64,000 nucleotides of DNA from Pseudomonadota bacterium (GTDB taxonomy: Bacteria > Pseudomonadota > Gammaproteobacteria > Xanthomonadales > Xanthomonadaceae): NCBI GenBank assembly GCA_023388355.1, contig JAEWGI010000037.1, positions 32,186-96,185 of the forward strand, read 5' to 3'. The translations under genes and the position numbers were made by a program. Under the pieces are notes generated by a model that saw only the letters and a program-made list of their open reading frames with translations, was not told the DNA's origin and made no database searches. Below are positions 53,752 to 63,690 of the stretch, in pieces (the first letter of the stretch is position 1; every line of letters starts with the position of its first letter).

Positions 53752-54528
53752 TCAGGCGGGCGCCGGCGGGGTGTGCGGGCCGGTGGCCAGCGTGATCGCG
53801 GCGCCGGGCGGCGTCGCCACGGCGCAGGCCCAGCCCGGGTCGTGGAGGGCGCGCAGCTCCACCGAGCGCGCCCGGAAGGTATCCCCGGGCAGCGGCAGCA
53901 CGACGTCCCAGGGCGCGACGAAGCGGTCCATCTCCAGCTCCAGGCCGATACCGGCCGCCTTCAGCAGCGCTTCCTTGCGCACCCACATCGCCAGCAGCGC
54001 CTCGCCCAGCGCGCCTGGCCCGAGGTCCGACAGTTCGCGCAGTTCGTCCGGGTGGGCCACGCGCGCCGCCAGCTCGGGCATCTCCCGCGCCCGACCGGCC
54101 GGTTCGATGTCGATGCCGACCGGACCGGCGCGCGTGATCGCGATGGCGACCCGCTGGCCGGCGTGGCTGAGGCTGGTGAACAGGCGATCGCCGGGCAGGC
54201 GCGGGCAGCCTTTGGCGTCGCGGCCGAGCGCCACCTCGCTGCTGGCGCAACCGAGCACCGTCGCCAGCAGGAGGCGATGCAGCGCATACGCCAGCACCAG
54301 CGCCTCGCGGTTGGGCTGCAGGCGCTGGCGCGCGACGCGGGCGGCTTCCTCCGCGTCGATCAGCGCCGCCGCCCGGGCCAGCCAGGGTCGCCACTGCTCC
54401 AGGTCGAACAGCGCGACCAGCACGCCACCGTCCGCCCGGGCCGCCAGCGCGGGGCCGTCCCCGTGCAGGGATCGGGCGAACGCCTGCTCCAGGTCGGGCG
54501 GCGCCTGCGCATCGGGACTGTTTCGCAT
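53752..54528 (-). CDS. Sfp-type 4'-phosphopantetheinyl transferase
   Basis: 258 residues of the two-lobed Sfp/EntD family. The lobe motifs are FTSLSHAGQRVAIAI, the Mg-binding GPVGIDIEPAGR (GIDIE) and WVRKEALLKAAGIGL (WxxKEA), followed by the expected C-terminal strand region. It transfers the phosphopantetheine arm of CoA to the conserved serines of the carrier domains, and sits directly upstream (68 bp) of the NRPS-PKS it should activate. ATG 54528 is chosen from the length and the first plausible family sequence; the frame continues upstream but without family features. Confidence 0.92.
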   Translation of the reverse strand: MRNSPDAQAPPDLEQAFARSLHGDGPALAARADGGVLVALFDLEQWRPWLARAAALIDAEEAARVARQRLQPNREALVLAYALHRLLLATVLGCASSEVALGRDAKGCPRLPGDRLFTSLSHAGQRVAIAITRAGPVGIDIEPAGRAREMPELAARVAHPDELRELSDLGPGALGEALLAMWVRKEALLKAAGIGLELEMDRFVAPWDVVLPLPGDTFRARSVELRALHDPGWACAVATPPGAAITLATGPHTPPAPA

Positions 54529-54578
54529 GCCGGGATCGTCGCAACGACCCCGCGGCTGCGCAAGCGTGCCGGCCGCCG

Positions 54579-56237
54579 CTATGGGGCGTCGGCGTCCCGC
54601 CGCTCCTCGACCAGCTGCCGCCAGCGCTGCCACAGTGCCTGCAGCGGCGGCGCGATCCGCACCTGACGGCTGGATCCTGCCGACGCCGCCGCAGGCACCG
54701 CGTTCGTCCCCGCATGGCCATGCGATGCAGCGCCCGGATCACCGTCGGCCCCGCCGCGGCTGGCGGCGCCGGACGCTGCGCGATCCACCGCCGCGGCAGC
54801 CGACGCACCAGACGGCCGCAGCGGCTGCGAGCCGTTGCGCCGACGCGGCGGCGCGGCAACGCTCGCGGACTCCAGCGCACCGATATCGATCCGCGCGCCC
54901 GGAACGCGGGCGACTTCCGCACCGATCGCCATCTTCGCCCGCTGCGGCGGATCGAACTGCGGCAGCAACAGCGGCGACGGGAACGGGAAGCCCGACGGTG
55001 CCGGCGGCTGCGGATTGCCCGACGACACCAGCGGGCTGTTCGCACCCGGCCGCAGCTGGCGCTGGCCGATGTTGGACAGGCCGGGATCGGAGCCGCGCAG
55101 GGTTCCGCTCCATTCATTCGGCACCAGCGTCGCCGAACTCTGCACCCAGTTGTTGCTCCCGGCCACCTTGCGCCCGCTGGTCCAGGGCTCGCGGCTGGTG
55201 GGCGCGCAGTACGGCGTTTCCACCTCGGAAGCCTCGTGCACGCGCAGGATGTTCGGCGCGGCGCCCGAGCCGGTCTGGAAGATCACGTTGTTGTGCATCT
55301 CCAGCGACTCCTGGCCCAGTTGCACCAGCACCGCGTTCGCGGCCCCGCCGCGGGTGAACAGGATCGTGTTGTTGACCAGCCGCAGCCGCCCCTGGTTGCG
55401 ACCGTTGAGGTCGCCGCCGGCGCGGATCGCGTTGCGCCAGCTGGAGCCGTGGATGATGACGTTGCCGACCACGTCCACGTCCTCGCGCCGCAGGTTCGGC
55501 GACCAGCCCGACTGCTGGGTCTCGCAGTCCGGCCCGATCAGTTCCAGCTCCTGGTAGGCCGAGTTCTCGAACCAGTTGTAGTGGATCAGCGCGCGCTCGT
55601 GCCGGTTCTTCAGCAGGCTGCCGCCGTTGCCGCTGTGCACGTAGTTGTAGCGCATCACGAACACCGAGTCCGGATACGCCACCTCGTCGGACTGCATGTA
55701 GATCGGATGCCGCTGGGTGCCCGAACCCGAGTCGCGGATCTCGCTGTATTCGAGCGTGAACGATCCGGAATTGTTGTCGGCGCCGAGGATGCCGTGCGAC
55801 GGACAGTCGCGCACGATCGTATCGCGCACGGTCACGTCGTGGGCCTCGCTGAAGATGCACGACGACGAGCCGCCGCGCACGTCGAAGCCTTCGAACACCA
55901 CGTGGTTGGACTGCTGGAACTTGATCGTGTGCGAGCCGCCGCTGAGCACCGGCCGGGTCGAGCCGACCGCCCGGTTCCAGCGGAACGTCACCGGATTGCC
56001 GGCTTCGCCACGGTCGTTGCTGCCGACCACGATGTTGCCGTTGTACGTGGCGCCGCCGTCCACGAGGACCACGTCGCCCGGCTCCAGATTGACGTTCGAG
56101 ACCAGCGTGGACAGCTGCGTGTAGTTCCGGCCCGAGGGGCCGACCGTGTAGGTGGCGGCAAGCGCGAACGCCGGCGCGGCCAGGCACGCGCCGGCGAGCA
56201 GCGCGCGGGCAAGAAGACGGACCTGATGGCGGGACAT
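54579..56237 (-). CDS. Secreted beta-helix protein with the shared C-terminal tail
   Basis: 552 residues. Signal peptide about residues 1-28 (RALLAGACLAAPAFALA), then a right-handed beta-helix (GNIVVGSNDRGEAGN, HVVFEGFDVRGGSSSCIFS, VFVMRYNYVHSGNGGSLLKN, LRLVNNTILFTRGG). The helix repeats are different from those of the other two beta-helix proteins. After IGALESASV the sequence changes to a tail with RRRNGSQPLRPSGASA, an Ala/Gly/Ser linker and VRIAPPLQALWQRWRQLVEER. That tail matches the end of the protein at 23.5-25.2 kb. It starts the minus-strand run that contains the PPTase and NRPS genes; GGAG lies 8 nt before the ATG. Probably periplasmic or cell-surface; substrate unknown. Confidence 0.8.
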   Translation of the reverse strand: MSRHQVRLLARALLAGACLAAPAFALAATYTVGPSGRNYTQLSTLVSNVNLEPGDVVLVDGGATYNGNIVVGSNDRGEAGNPVTFRWNRAVGSTRPVLSGGSHTIKFQQSNHVVFEGFDVRGGSSSCIFSEAHDVTVRDTIVRDCPSHGILGADNNSGSFTLEYSEIRDSGSGTQRHPIYMQSDEVAYPDSVFVMRYNYVHSGNGGSLLKNRHERALIHYNWFENSAYQELELIGPDCETQQSGWSPNLRREDVDVVGNVIIHGSSWRNAIRAGGDLNGRNQGRLRLVNNTILFTRGGAANAVLVQLGQESLEMHNNVIFQTGSGAAPNILRVHEASEVETPYCAPTSREPWTSGRKVAGSNNWVQSSATLVPNEWSGTLRGSDPGLSNIGQRQLRPGANSPLVSSGNPQPPAPSGFPFPSPLLLPQFDPPQRAKMAIGAEVARVPGARIDIGALESASVAAPPRRRNGSQPLRPSGASAAAAVDRAASGAASRGGADGDPGAASHGHAGTNAVPAAASAGSSRQVRIAPPLQALWQRWRQLVEERRDADAP

Positions 56238-56573
56238 GAGACTACTCCGGAAGTGGATGTGCCCCCTTGCCCGCCGCCGCCTGCGCGCCGCCGGGCCGAG
56301 GCCATTACACCGCGCGCTCTGTCCCGTGTCCCCTGCCCGCCCGAATCCGCCCGCTTTGCACGGCAGGTCCGGTCCTCACCGCCAACTCCGTCCCGCCAGA
56401 AACGTGACCCCCGCGTGACGGCCCCGTTGCCGCCTCCTGCACGACGGGCTCCGGTCGCGATGGATGGGTGGGCGGGACGATCAAGGACGGCGTCCACCCT
56501 GCCGTCGATTCCTCCGGCATCGAGGAAGCTCCCGCCGGCCCAACCGCTTCCCTGGCTGGACTAGACTCGGGCG
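56238..56573. other. 336-bp divergent intergenic region
   Basis: It lies between the start of the beta-helix gene (minus) and the methyltransferase (plus). It should hold promoters for both, and for the NRPS operon if that is read through from the beta-helix gene. I see no confident -35/-10 pair, repeat or gene. Confidence 0.5.
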
Positions 56574-57269
56574 ATGCATCCCGACGAAGTCGTCTCCCTG
56601 TTCGACCAGCAGGCCGCGGGCTACGACCGGCAGTGGTCGAAGACCGCAGCGATCCGCGACTGCCTGTACTTCCTCCTCGAACCGATGCTCGCCGGCCTCG
56701 CGCCGGATGCCCGCATCCTGTGCGTCGGCGTCGGCACCGCCCAGGAGCTGGCGCACCTGGCGCGCACGTTCCCGGGCTGGTCGTTCACCGCGGTCGAGCC
56801 CTCGGGCGCGATGCTCGACGCCTGCCGCCAGCGTGCGCAAACGGAAGGCTTCGCGACACGCTGCCGCTTCCACCACGGCTTCCTCGACTCGCTGCCCGCC
56901 GACGAGCCACGTGACGCGGCCACCTGCTTCCTCGTCTCCCAGTTCCTCGTGGATCGCGCACAGCGCGTGCGGTTCTTCCGTGACATCGCCACGCGCCTGC
57001 GCCCCGGCGGCCTGCTGGCCAGCACCGACCTGGCCTCGGACATCGACTCACCCGCATACGAAACGCTGCTGCCGGCATGGATGCGCATGATGGCCGCCGC
57101 CGACGTCACCCCGGACGCCCTCGAACGCATCCGCGCCGCCTACTCGAAAGACGTTGCCGTGCTGCCGCCCGCGCAGGTCGAGTCCATCCTCACCGACAGC
57201 GGCTTCGACAACCCCACCCGCTTCTTCCAGGCCGGACTGATCCACGGCTGGGTGTCGCGCAGGGTGTAG
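56574..57269 (+). CDS. SAM-dependent class I methyltransferase
   Basis: 231 residues. The SAM motif I is ILCVGVGTAQELAHL (about 48-62), motif II ends in FTAVEPSGAMLDACRQRA, and post-motif strands include TCFLVSQFLVDRAQRVRFF and LRPGGLLASTDLASD. It belongs to the large UbiE/trans-aconitate-like group; the substrate cannot be predicted. It is divergent from the NRPS/beta-helix operon, so it could tailor its product or be unrelated. Nothing follows it on this strand before the tRNA-linked island. Confidence 0.8.
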   Translation: MHPDEVVSLFDQQAAGYDRQWSKTAAIRDCLYFLLEPMLAGLAPDARILCVGVGTAQELAHLARTFPGWSFTAVEPSGAMLDACRQRAQTEGFATRCRFHHGFLDSLPADEPRDAATCFLVSQFLVDRAQRVRFFRDIATRLRPGGLLASTDLASDIDSPAYETLLPAWMRMMAAADVTPDALERIRAAYSKDVAVLPPAQVESILTDSGFDNPTRFFQAGLIHGWVSRRV

Positions 57270-57407
57270 CGCCGTCCACCGCGCAACGCAGCAGCCACGG
57301 CCGGCATCTGGCATCACCGAATAGCGCCAACGCCACGCACACGCACACGCAACATGGTCGACGCGCCATCGAAGTCCGGCCGACCGCTCGCGCCGGGCCT
57401 GGAAAGC

Positions 57408-57440
57408 AAAAAGGGCCAACAGGCTGACCCGTTGACCCTT
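57408..57440 (-). terminator. Displaced tRNA-Arg terminator (left copy)
   Basis: On the minus strand, AAGGGTCAACGGG pairs with CCTGTTGGCCCTT (with G-U pairs), followed by TTTTT. This lies just after the partial tRNA copy and mirrors the hairpin at 59987-60020 behind the complete tRNA-Arg. Confidence 0.7.
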
Positions 57441-57454
57441 GTGCCGACTCTGCG

Positions 57455-57499
57455 TGGCGCGCCCGGAAGGATTCGAACCTCCGACCCCCAAGTTCGTAG
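57455..57499 (-). repeat. Partial tRNA-Arg copy, left attachment-site repeat
   Basis: 45 bp identical to 60033-60077. On the minus strand it runs from the anticodon loop (CTACG) through the T-arm (GGTTCGAATCC) to the encoded CCA end of tRNA-Arg. It lacks the 5' half and is not a functional tRNA. Such anticodon-loop-to-3'-end duplications mark integration of an island by a site-specific recombinase. Confidence 0.92.
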
Positions 57500-57749
57500 T
57501 CGGTGCTTGGGAGTCGGCGTCTACCGGTTCCGGGTGGTTCCAGCCGAGATTAAACGGCAAAACCTTTCCAGGTCAAGGGTTTGGCGCACGCACTTCGCAG
57601 CCCGTTCTCTACCGGTTAGTCCCGGCCCGGAGGCCCATTGGCACAGAGTGGGCACGGGGCCCGGTAAAAACGAGACCTCCAAGTGTGTGGCACGGCACTC
57701 GCCAACAACCGCTGCTTGGGGGTCGCGACATTCGATCCAAAGCTCGAGT

Positions 57750-57920
57750 TCAATGCCCCTCGGCCAACTCGTCAGCGAGGACCTCCTCGATGGACTTGCC
57801 GGACACTTGTCCAGCCAGAGCCTTGCCGATTCGGCTGCCCAGCAGGATTTTCAGCTCTTCCCAAGCCTGATCGCCATCGGCATCGCCGTGGACCAATCTC
57901 TCCAGCGGATCGTACTCCAT
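57750..57920 (-). CDS. Small hypothetical protein downstream of AbiEii
   Basis: 56 residues starting MEYDPLERLVHGDADGDQ and ending GKSIEEVLADELAEGH; acidic and helical. The ATG at 57920 has a strong GGAGGGCAGGGGG just upstream; starts at 57944 or further upstream inside abiEii are possible. It begins about 35 bp after the AbiEii stop on the same strand, so it may be a third gene of the operon. The C-terminal helix recalls small antitoxin-like proteins, but I do not recognise the family. Confidence 0.45.
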   Translation of the reverse strand: MEYDPLERLVHGDADGDQAWEELKILLGSRIGKALAGQVSGKSIEEVLADELAEGH

Positions 57921-57954
57921 CCCCCTGCCCTCCATTGCGGCCATTGCCCCCAGG

Positions 57955-58872
57955 TCAACGTCGGGGTGCGCCCTGGATCCACCCCTCGCGAGGCTTCCAG
58001 CACCAGCTCCCATCATCATCCTCGATCAGAGGCAGCAGGAATCGCGCAAGGTCAGCGACCACCTCCGCCAGTTGCCCAGGCGCGGCCGCCATGCGCTCAC
58101 GCGTCAGGAACGCCTGCCACTGCCCGCCCCAGGATTCCACATAAGCCTGGCTGAGCCCGGTCAGCTCCCCATCGGGAAGCGCTGTTTCACGCCGGTCGAA
58201 GGTCTGGCGAACGGCCTTGGCCAGCGGTGCCCTTTCCAGCTCGAACGTCTCAGCGATCAGCCACAGATCGTAGTAGTCCTTCAAGCGGCTGTTGGCGATG
58301 CCAAGGGTGACAAGGGCGTGGAGCTTCTCAGCGACCACGGTCTCGACCGGGTACGCCCTCAGATGCGGGGCGGGCGCATCAAGCAGCACCGGGTAGTCGA
58401 TCTCGACCGGACCTGGGGTGATTGCATCGCCAAAACCCACGTCCACCTGGATCGGAACACGTGCACCGCCGATCATGGCCCGAGTGCGCACCCGCACGCC
58501 GCCGTACTCGATGCCCTCGCGGATCGACGCAGCTTCAAGTCCATGGAGATCGAACACCACGCCATCGTCATCGACCGCCAGGGCCAGGATCGCGCGGAAT
58601 GCGTCGCCGATCGCCTCGGGCGTGTTCTCGCCGTAGCCAAGCAGGTCCAGGTCGCGCGTCGGTCGGAACGGCGCCTCCACCCAGGTCACGAACAGCATCG
58701 CCCCCTTGAGGATGAACCGATTCCGATGCTCCGACAGACTCAGCCGGTACAGCAGCCTTTCCAGCGCATAGCGCGTCAGCAGGATCTGGAAATCCGTACG
58801 CTCGTCGCGGGAGCGTTGCAGCAGCCTGGCGCGCACGGAGGCTCCGATGTTCTTCAGGGGTTCACGCGCCAT
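57955..58872 (-). CDS. AbiEii/AbiGii-family nucleotidyltransferase toxin
   Basis: 305 residues. The nucleotidyltransferase core is seen as FILKGAMLFVTW followed by PTRDLDLLGYG (the acidic pair DLD of the DUF1814 family), then VPIQVDVGFGD with the third acidic residue, and VETVVAEKLHALVTLGIANSRLKDYYDLW, the conserved C-terminal EK...RxKDxYDL block. AbiEii proteins are toxins of type IV toxin-antitoxin/abortive-infection systems; characterised relatives add nucleotides to tRNA or other targets. The start overlaps the antitoxin gene by 11 nt, so expression is coupled. Confidence 0.9.
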   Translation of the reverse strand: MAREPLKNIGASVRARLLQRSRDERTDFQILLTRYALERLLYRLSLSEHRNRFILKGAMLFVTWVEAPFRPTRDLDLLGYGENTPEAIGDAFRAILALAVDDDGVVFDLHGLEAASIREGIEYGGVRVRTRAMIGGARVPIQVDVGFGDAITPGPVEIDYPVLLDAPAPHLRAYPVETVVAEKLHALVTLGIANSRLKDYYDLWLIAETFELERAPLAKAVRQTFDRRETALPDGELTGLSQAYVESWGGQWQAFLTRERMAAAPGQLAEVVADLARFLLPLIEDDDGSWCWKPREGWIQGAPRR

Positions 58873-59476
58873 CGGCCACCGTCGCCTCGACATAGGGTTT
58901 CATGGTCGACCAGATTCTCGCCTTCGTGGCATGGCGCCACAGTTGGTCGCTCGTTGCCTTGCGCTGCCGTAGCCCCTCGCGCAGCCCTTCCAGCGCGACG
59001 TCGATCCCGATCTTGGCCCGGTAACGGAAGCAGTCGACGATGGTCCGTGACGGATCGGTGATCGGGACCTCGATGCCTTCGATGCGATGGCGCTCAACGC
59101 CTTCACTGAGGGCCACGGGGGTGAAGCGCACGAACCGGATGGGAGGATGGTCGATGCGTGGGCGCCACGCCGTGCGTTCGATCGCCATCCATACGGTTGA
59201 CGGCATCTGCAGTGTCAGCCCGTGGAATTGCAGTGCTGATACCAGGCAGATCACGCCCTTGGGGACCAGCGTCGCGGCTTCAGCCAGAGCATGGCGGGCA
59301 TCACTGGGACCATCGGCGAGTTGGTAAAGCCCCCGCGCCGGCCGCACCACGACGCCATCCCGGACAAGGCGCGACAGCGTCTCGGGGGAGATCCCATGGG
59401 CGGCAAAGTCCCTTGCCCGCAGCATGGAATGGCTGCCAAGCAGATCGAGTGCCTTTTCGCGCTGCGTGTTGGCCAT
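58862..59476 (-). CDS. AbiEi-family antitoxin / transcriptional repressor
   Basis: 204 residues. The N-terminal winged helix-turn-helix (about 1-60) has RARDFAAHGISPETLSRLVRDG and GLYQLADG. The C-terminal AbiEi domain has GVICLVSALQFHGLTLQMPSTVWMAIE and ITDPSRTIVDCFRYRAKIGIDVALEGL, the typical DPxRTxxDCxR block. In known systems the antitoxin represses its own promoter through inverted repeats and counteracts AbiEii. An inverted repeat sits 16-44 nt upstream of the ATG (separate entry). Confidence 0.9.
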   Translation of the reverse strand: MANTQREKALDLLGSHSMLRARDFAAHGISPETLSRLVRDGVVVRPARGLYQLADGPSDARHALAEAATLVPKGVICLVSALQFHGLTLQMPSTVWMAIERTAWRPRIDHPPIRFVRFTPVALSEGVERHRIEGIEVPITDPSRTIVDCFRYRAKIGIDVALEGLREGLRQRKATSDQLWRHATKARIWSTMKPYVEATVADGA

Positions 59477-59734
59477 CAGCTCGTGACATTTCCTCTGTTA
59501 TTGGGGTATCCTAGCAGAGGTTTTATCACGCGGATCGATTTCTTGACGTACCCGCCACCAGACGCCGAGCCATACCCCTTGCGCCAAGTCGTCTTCGCCC
59601 ATTCCAGTCCGCTGCACCAGCATCGATTCGCCGATTCCACTCAGCTTCGCGACGCCTTCCCGGATTCGGCTGGTGGCACGTAGCCGTTAGACCCGGCCTT
59701 CAATCTGTCGCGGCGCCAGGGGGAGCACGATTCG
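59477..59734. other. Intergenic region between abiEi and the remnant gene
   Basis: 258 bp holding the abiEi promoter/operator and then sequence with one short plus-strand open frame ending FADSTQLRDAFPDSAGGT. That could be a decayed C-terminal fragment of another gene, but I cannot support a call. Confidence 0.4.
59492..59520 (-). promoter_or_regulatory. Inverted-repeat operator upstream of abiEi
   Basis: CCTCTGTTA-11 bp-TAGCAGAGG, nine-bp arms with one mismatch. It spans 16-44 nt before the AbiEi start and encloses a TAGGAT (minus strand) that could be a -10 box. This is the expected place and form for autorepression by AbiEi. Confidence 0.6.
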
Positions 59735-59947
59735 ATGACCAAGGATGAAACAAGCAACTTCGCGTTCCTCGCCGATCAGGAACCGCTCCTGCACCAGATC
59801 GGGACGACCGCCGAAGCTGCCTTCTACACAGACTCGAATGTCACGCTCGTCAAGCTTCGCCAGCTGGCGGAGCACCTGACGCGGAATGCCGCGGCGCAGC
59901 TTGGTGTTGCCTCTGACGCGGACGGAAACCTCTTGAGACTGGTTTGA
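59735..59947 (+). pseudogene. Truncated N-terminal fragment of a DUF4145/type I restriction-related protein
   Basis: 70 residues beginning MTKDETSNFAFLADQEPLLHQ and continuing with TLVKLRQLAEHLTRNAAAQLGV. This is like the N-terminal helical segment of DUF4145-containing proteins and of some HsdR-type restriction subunits, which are many hundred residues long. An AGGGGGA ribosome site precedes the ATG, but the frame stops after 70 codons next to the island edge, so the rest was probably lost. It could instead be a small intact gene; family assignment is from memory of similar starts. Confidence 0.45.
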
Positions 59948-59986
59948 CACGGATTTGGCACGAGCGCCGCGCGAATCCCACAACGC

Positions 59987-60020
59987 AAAAAGGCCAACAA
60001 GTGTTAACTCGTTGACCCTT
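59987..60020 (-). terminator. Terminator of tRNA-Arg
   Basis: Minus strand: AAGGGTCAACGAGT pairs with ACTTGTTGGCCTT, followed by TTTTTGC, starting 13 bp after the CCA end. It has good hairpin and T-run form. It is related to, but not identical with, the displaced terminator at 57408-57440, so the island brought its own copy. Confidence 0.75.
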
Positions 60021-60032
60021 GTGCTTTTCTTA

Positions 60033-60109
60033 TGGCGCGCCCGGAAGGATTCGAACCTCCGACCCCCAAGTTCGTAGCCTGGTGCTCTATCCAGCTGAGC
60101 TACGGGCGC
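60033..60109 (-). tRNA. tRNA-Arg (anticodon ACG)
   Basis: 77 nt with 5' GCGCCCG pairing with CGGGCGC, discriminator G and encoded CCA. D-arm AGCTCAGCTGGATAGAGC; anticodon stem CCAGG/CTTGG with loop CTACGAA giving anticodon ACG (read as ICG after A34 editing); T-arm GGAGGTTCGAATCC. It is the target of the island; its 3' 45 bp is repeated at 57455-57499. Confidence 0.95.
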
Positions 60110-60184
60110 GTTGTGCAGAAGCGGAATTGTGCCCAATTCGCGGCGCTTGCGTCAATGCGGGCGCGATGCGGCTGGACGTGGAAC

Positions 60185-60277
60185 TGGCGGAGACTGAGGG
60201 ATTCGAACCCTCGATGGAGTTTTTGGCCCCATACTCCCTTAGCAGGGGAGCCCCTTCAGCCGCTCGGGCAAGTCTCC
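60185..60277 (-). tRNA. tRNA-Ser (anticodon GCT)
   Basis: 93 nt, acceptor stem GGAGACT/AGTCTCC with discriminator G and encoded CCA. The D-arm is GCCCGAGCGGCTGAAGGGG, the anticodon stem CTCCC/GGGAG with loop CTGCTAA (anticodon GCT), then a long variable arm typical of class II serine tRNAs, and T-arm GAGGGTTCGAATCCCTC. It lies 75 bp upstream of tRNA-Arg on the same strand, probably one transcript. Confidence 0.95.
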
Positions 60278-60357
60278 GGATGCTGTCACCACGATGCGTT
60301 GCGCTTCGGTTCGCGACAGGCGGCGAAGGATACCGGAGTCGTGCCCGGCGCGGCAAA

Positions 60358-60564
60358 TCAGTCGTTGCCGGTCTCCGGCGCAGGCTCGGCCGCGGCCTCG
60401 TCGCCGCGGCGGATGCGCTGGTAGATTTCCTCGCGGTGCACGGCCACGTCCTTGGGCGCGGTGATGCCGATCCGCACCTGGTTCCCCTTGACGCCGAGAA
60501 CGGTGACGGTGACCGAATCGCCGATCATCAGGGTTTCGCCGACGCGGCGGGTCAGAATCAACAT
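60358..60564 (-). CDS. csrA: Carbon storage regulator CsrA/RsmA
   Basis: 68 residues, starting [16 protein letters not shown] and continuing [29 protein letters not shown], which is canonical CsrA including the RNA-binding Leu4/Arg44-type positions; the last ten residues are an acidic extension. It is an RNA-binding dimer that represses or stabilises mRNAs with GGA motifs and commonly controls EPS, motility and secondary metabolism, so the adjacent loci are plausible targets. Its own start is preceded by CGGAGATTTCGAG, with a GGCCC/GGGCC hairpin just upstream. It lies 149 bp after alaS on the same strand. Confidence 0.97.
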   Translation of the reverse strand: MLILTRRVGETLMIGDSVTVTVLGVKGNQVRIGITAPKDVAVHREEIYQRIRRGDEAAAEPAPETGND

Positions 60565-60578
60565 CTCGAAATCTCCGT

Positions 60579-60592
60579 AGGCCCGTGGGCCT
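60579..60592 (-). promoter_or_regulatory. Short palindrome next to the csrA ribosome-binding site
   Basis: AGGCCC AC GGGCCT on the minus strand, ending a few bases before ACGGAG of the csrA leader. A GGA beside a hairpin is the usual form of CsrA binding sites, so self-regulation is possible. The element is short and could be chance. Confidence 0.3.
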
Positions 60593-60713
60593 GCTGTCGA
60601 AAGCGGCGACCATCCGCTGGGCCGCAACGCCGTTTCAATCTGGGCAAACGTGAAGCATGTCCGGGTCGGGCCGCCCGGTCAACCGACATTGGTCATGGAG
60701 CAAACACCCGGCG

Positions 60714-63368
<2,655 letters not shown>

Positions 63369-63612
63369 GGCGGACTTGGGGACGGGCGGGCGGCCTGTTC
63401 CCTCCCGCGACACCCCTGGACGAGGCCCTTGGCCAGAGCAGGCAACCCAATGAAGCGACCAGATTAGCAAACCGTGCGTGGTGCAGTCGCCGGGTGGCGA
63501 GGGGGTGCTGCCGAAGTTCCTGCTCGCTCCGCGCGGTGGGGGAGGCTGGGAGGGCGATTGGATGGCGCGTGGTCGTCCACGAGCCGCTGCGCGGCTCGCA
63601 CCCCCATCCCGG

Positions 63613-63636
63613 CCTTCCCCCGCAGGCGGGGGAAGG
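63613..63636. repeat. GC-rich palindrome (REP-like family)
   Basis: CCTTCCCCCGC-AG-GCGGGGGAAGG, repeated exactly at 63821-63844 and, with AA in the centre, at 25567-25590. Confidence 0.8.
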
Positions 63637-63690
63637 AGCAGAAGCAGGACTGGGGCAGAAGCGGGGGCTGGGGCAGAAGCGGGGGCTGGG

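Larger units (their letters stand above)
57270..57749. other. Left flank of the tRNA-Arg island (terminator, 45-bp repeat and non-coding sequence)
   Basis: About 480 bp without a gene. Positions 57408-57440 and 57455-57499 hold the displaced terminator and tRNA 3' half (separate entries). From 57500 to 57749 there is non-coding island DNA with repeated CTACCGGTT and TTGGCAC/TGGGCAC words that could be remains of recombinase arm sites. That reading is a guess. Confidence 0.6.
57500..60077. mobile_element. Small integrated island in tRNA-Arg(ACG) carrying an AbiE toxin-antitoxin pair
   Basis: A 2.6-kb segment bounded by an exact 45-bp direct repeat of the tRNA 3' half. The right copy completes the working tRNA; the left copy is the displaced remainder. 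Contents are AbiEi, AbiEii, a small ORF and a short gene remnant, with less extreme codon use than the neighbouring EPS/NRPS genes. No integrase or excisionase gene is present, so it is a deletion derivative or was moved by an enzyme encoded elsewhere. Confidence 0.82.

Noticed and set aside
57455..57499. A second functional tRNA-Arg
   Set aside because: Only the 3' 45 bp is present; the 5' acceptor strand, D-arm and half of the anticodon stem are missing.
59687..60136. Minus-strand open frame of 149 codons spanning tRNA-Arg
   Set aside because: It runs through the tRNA and its terminator and has no recognisable content; the plus-strand remnant is the better reading of this stretch.
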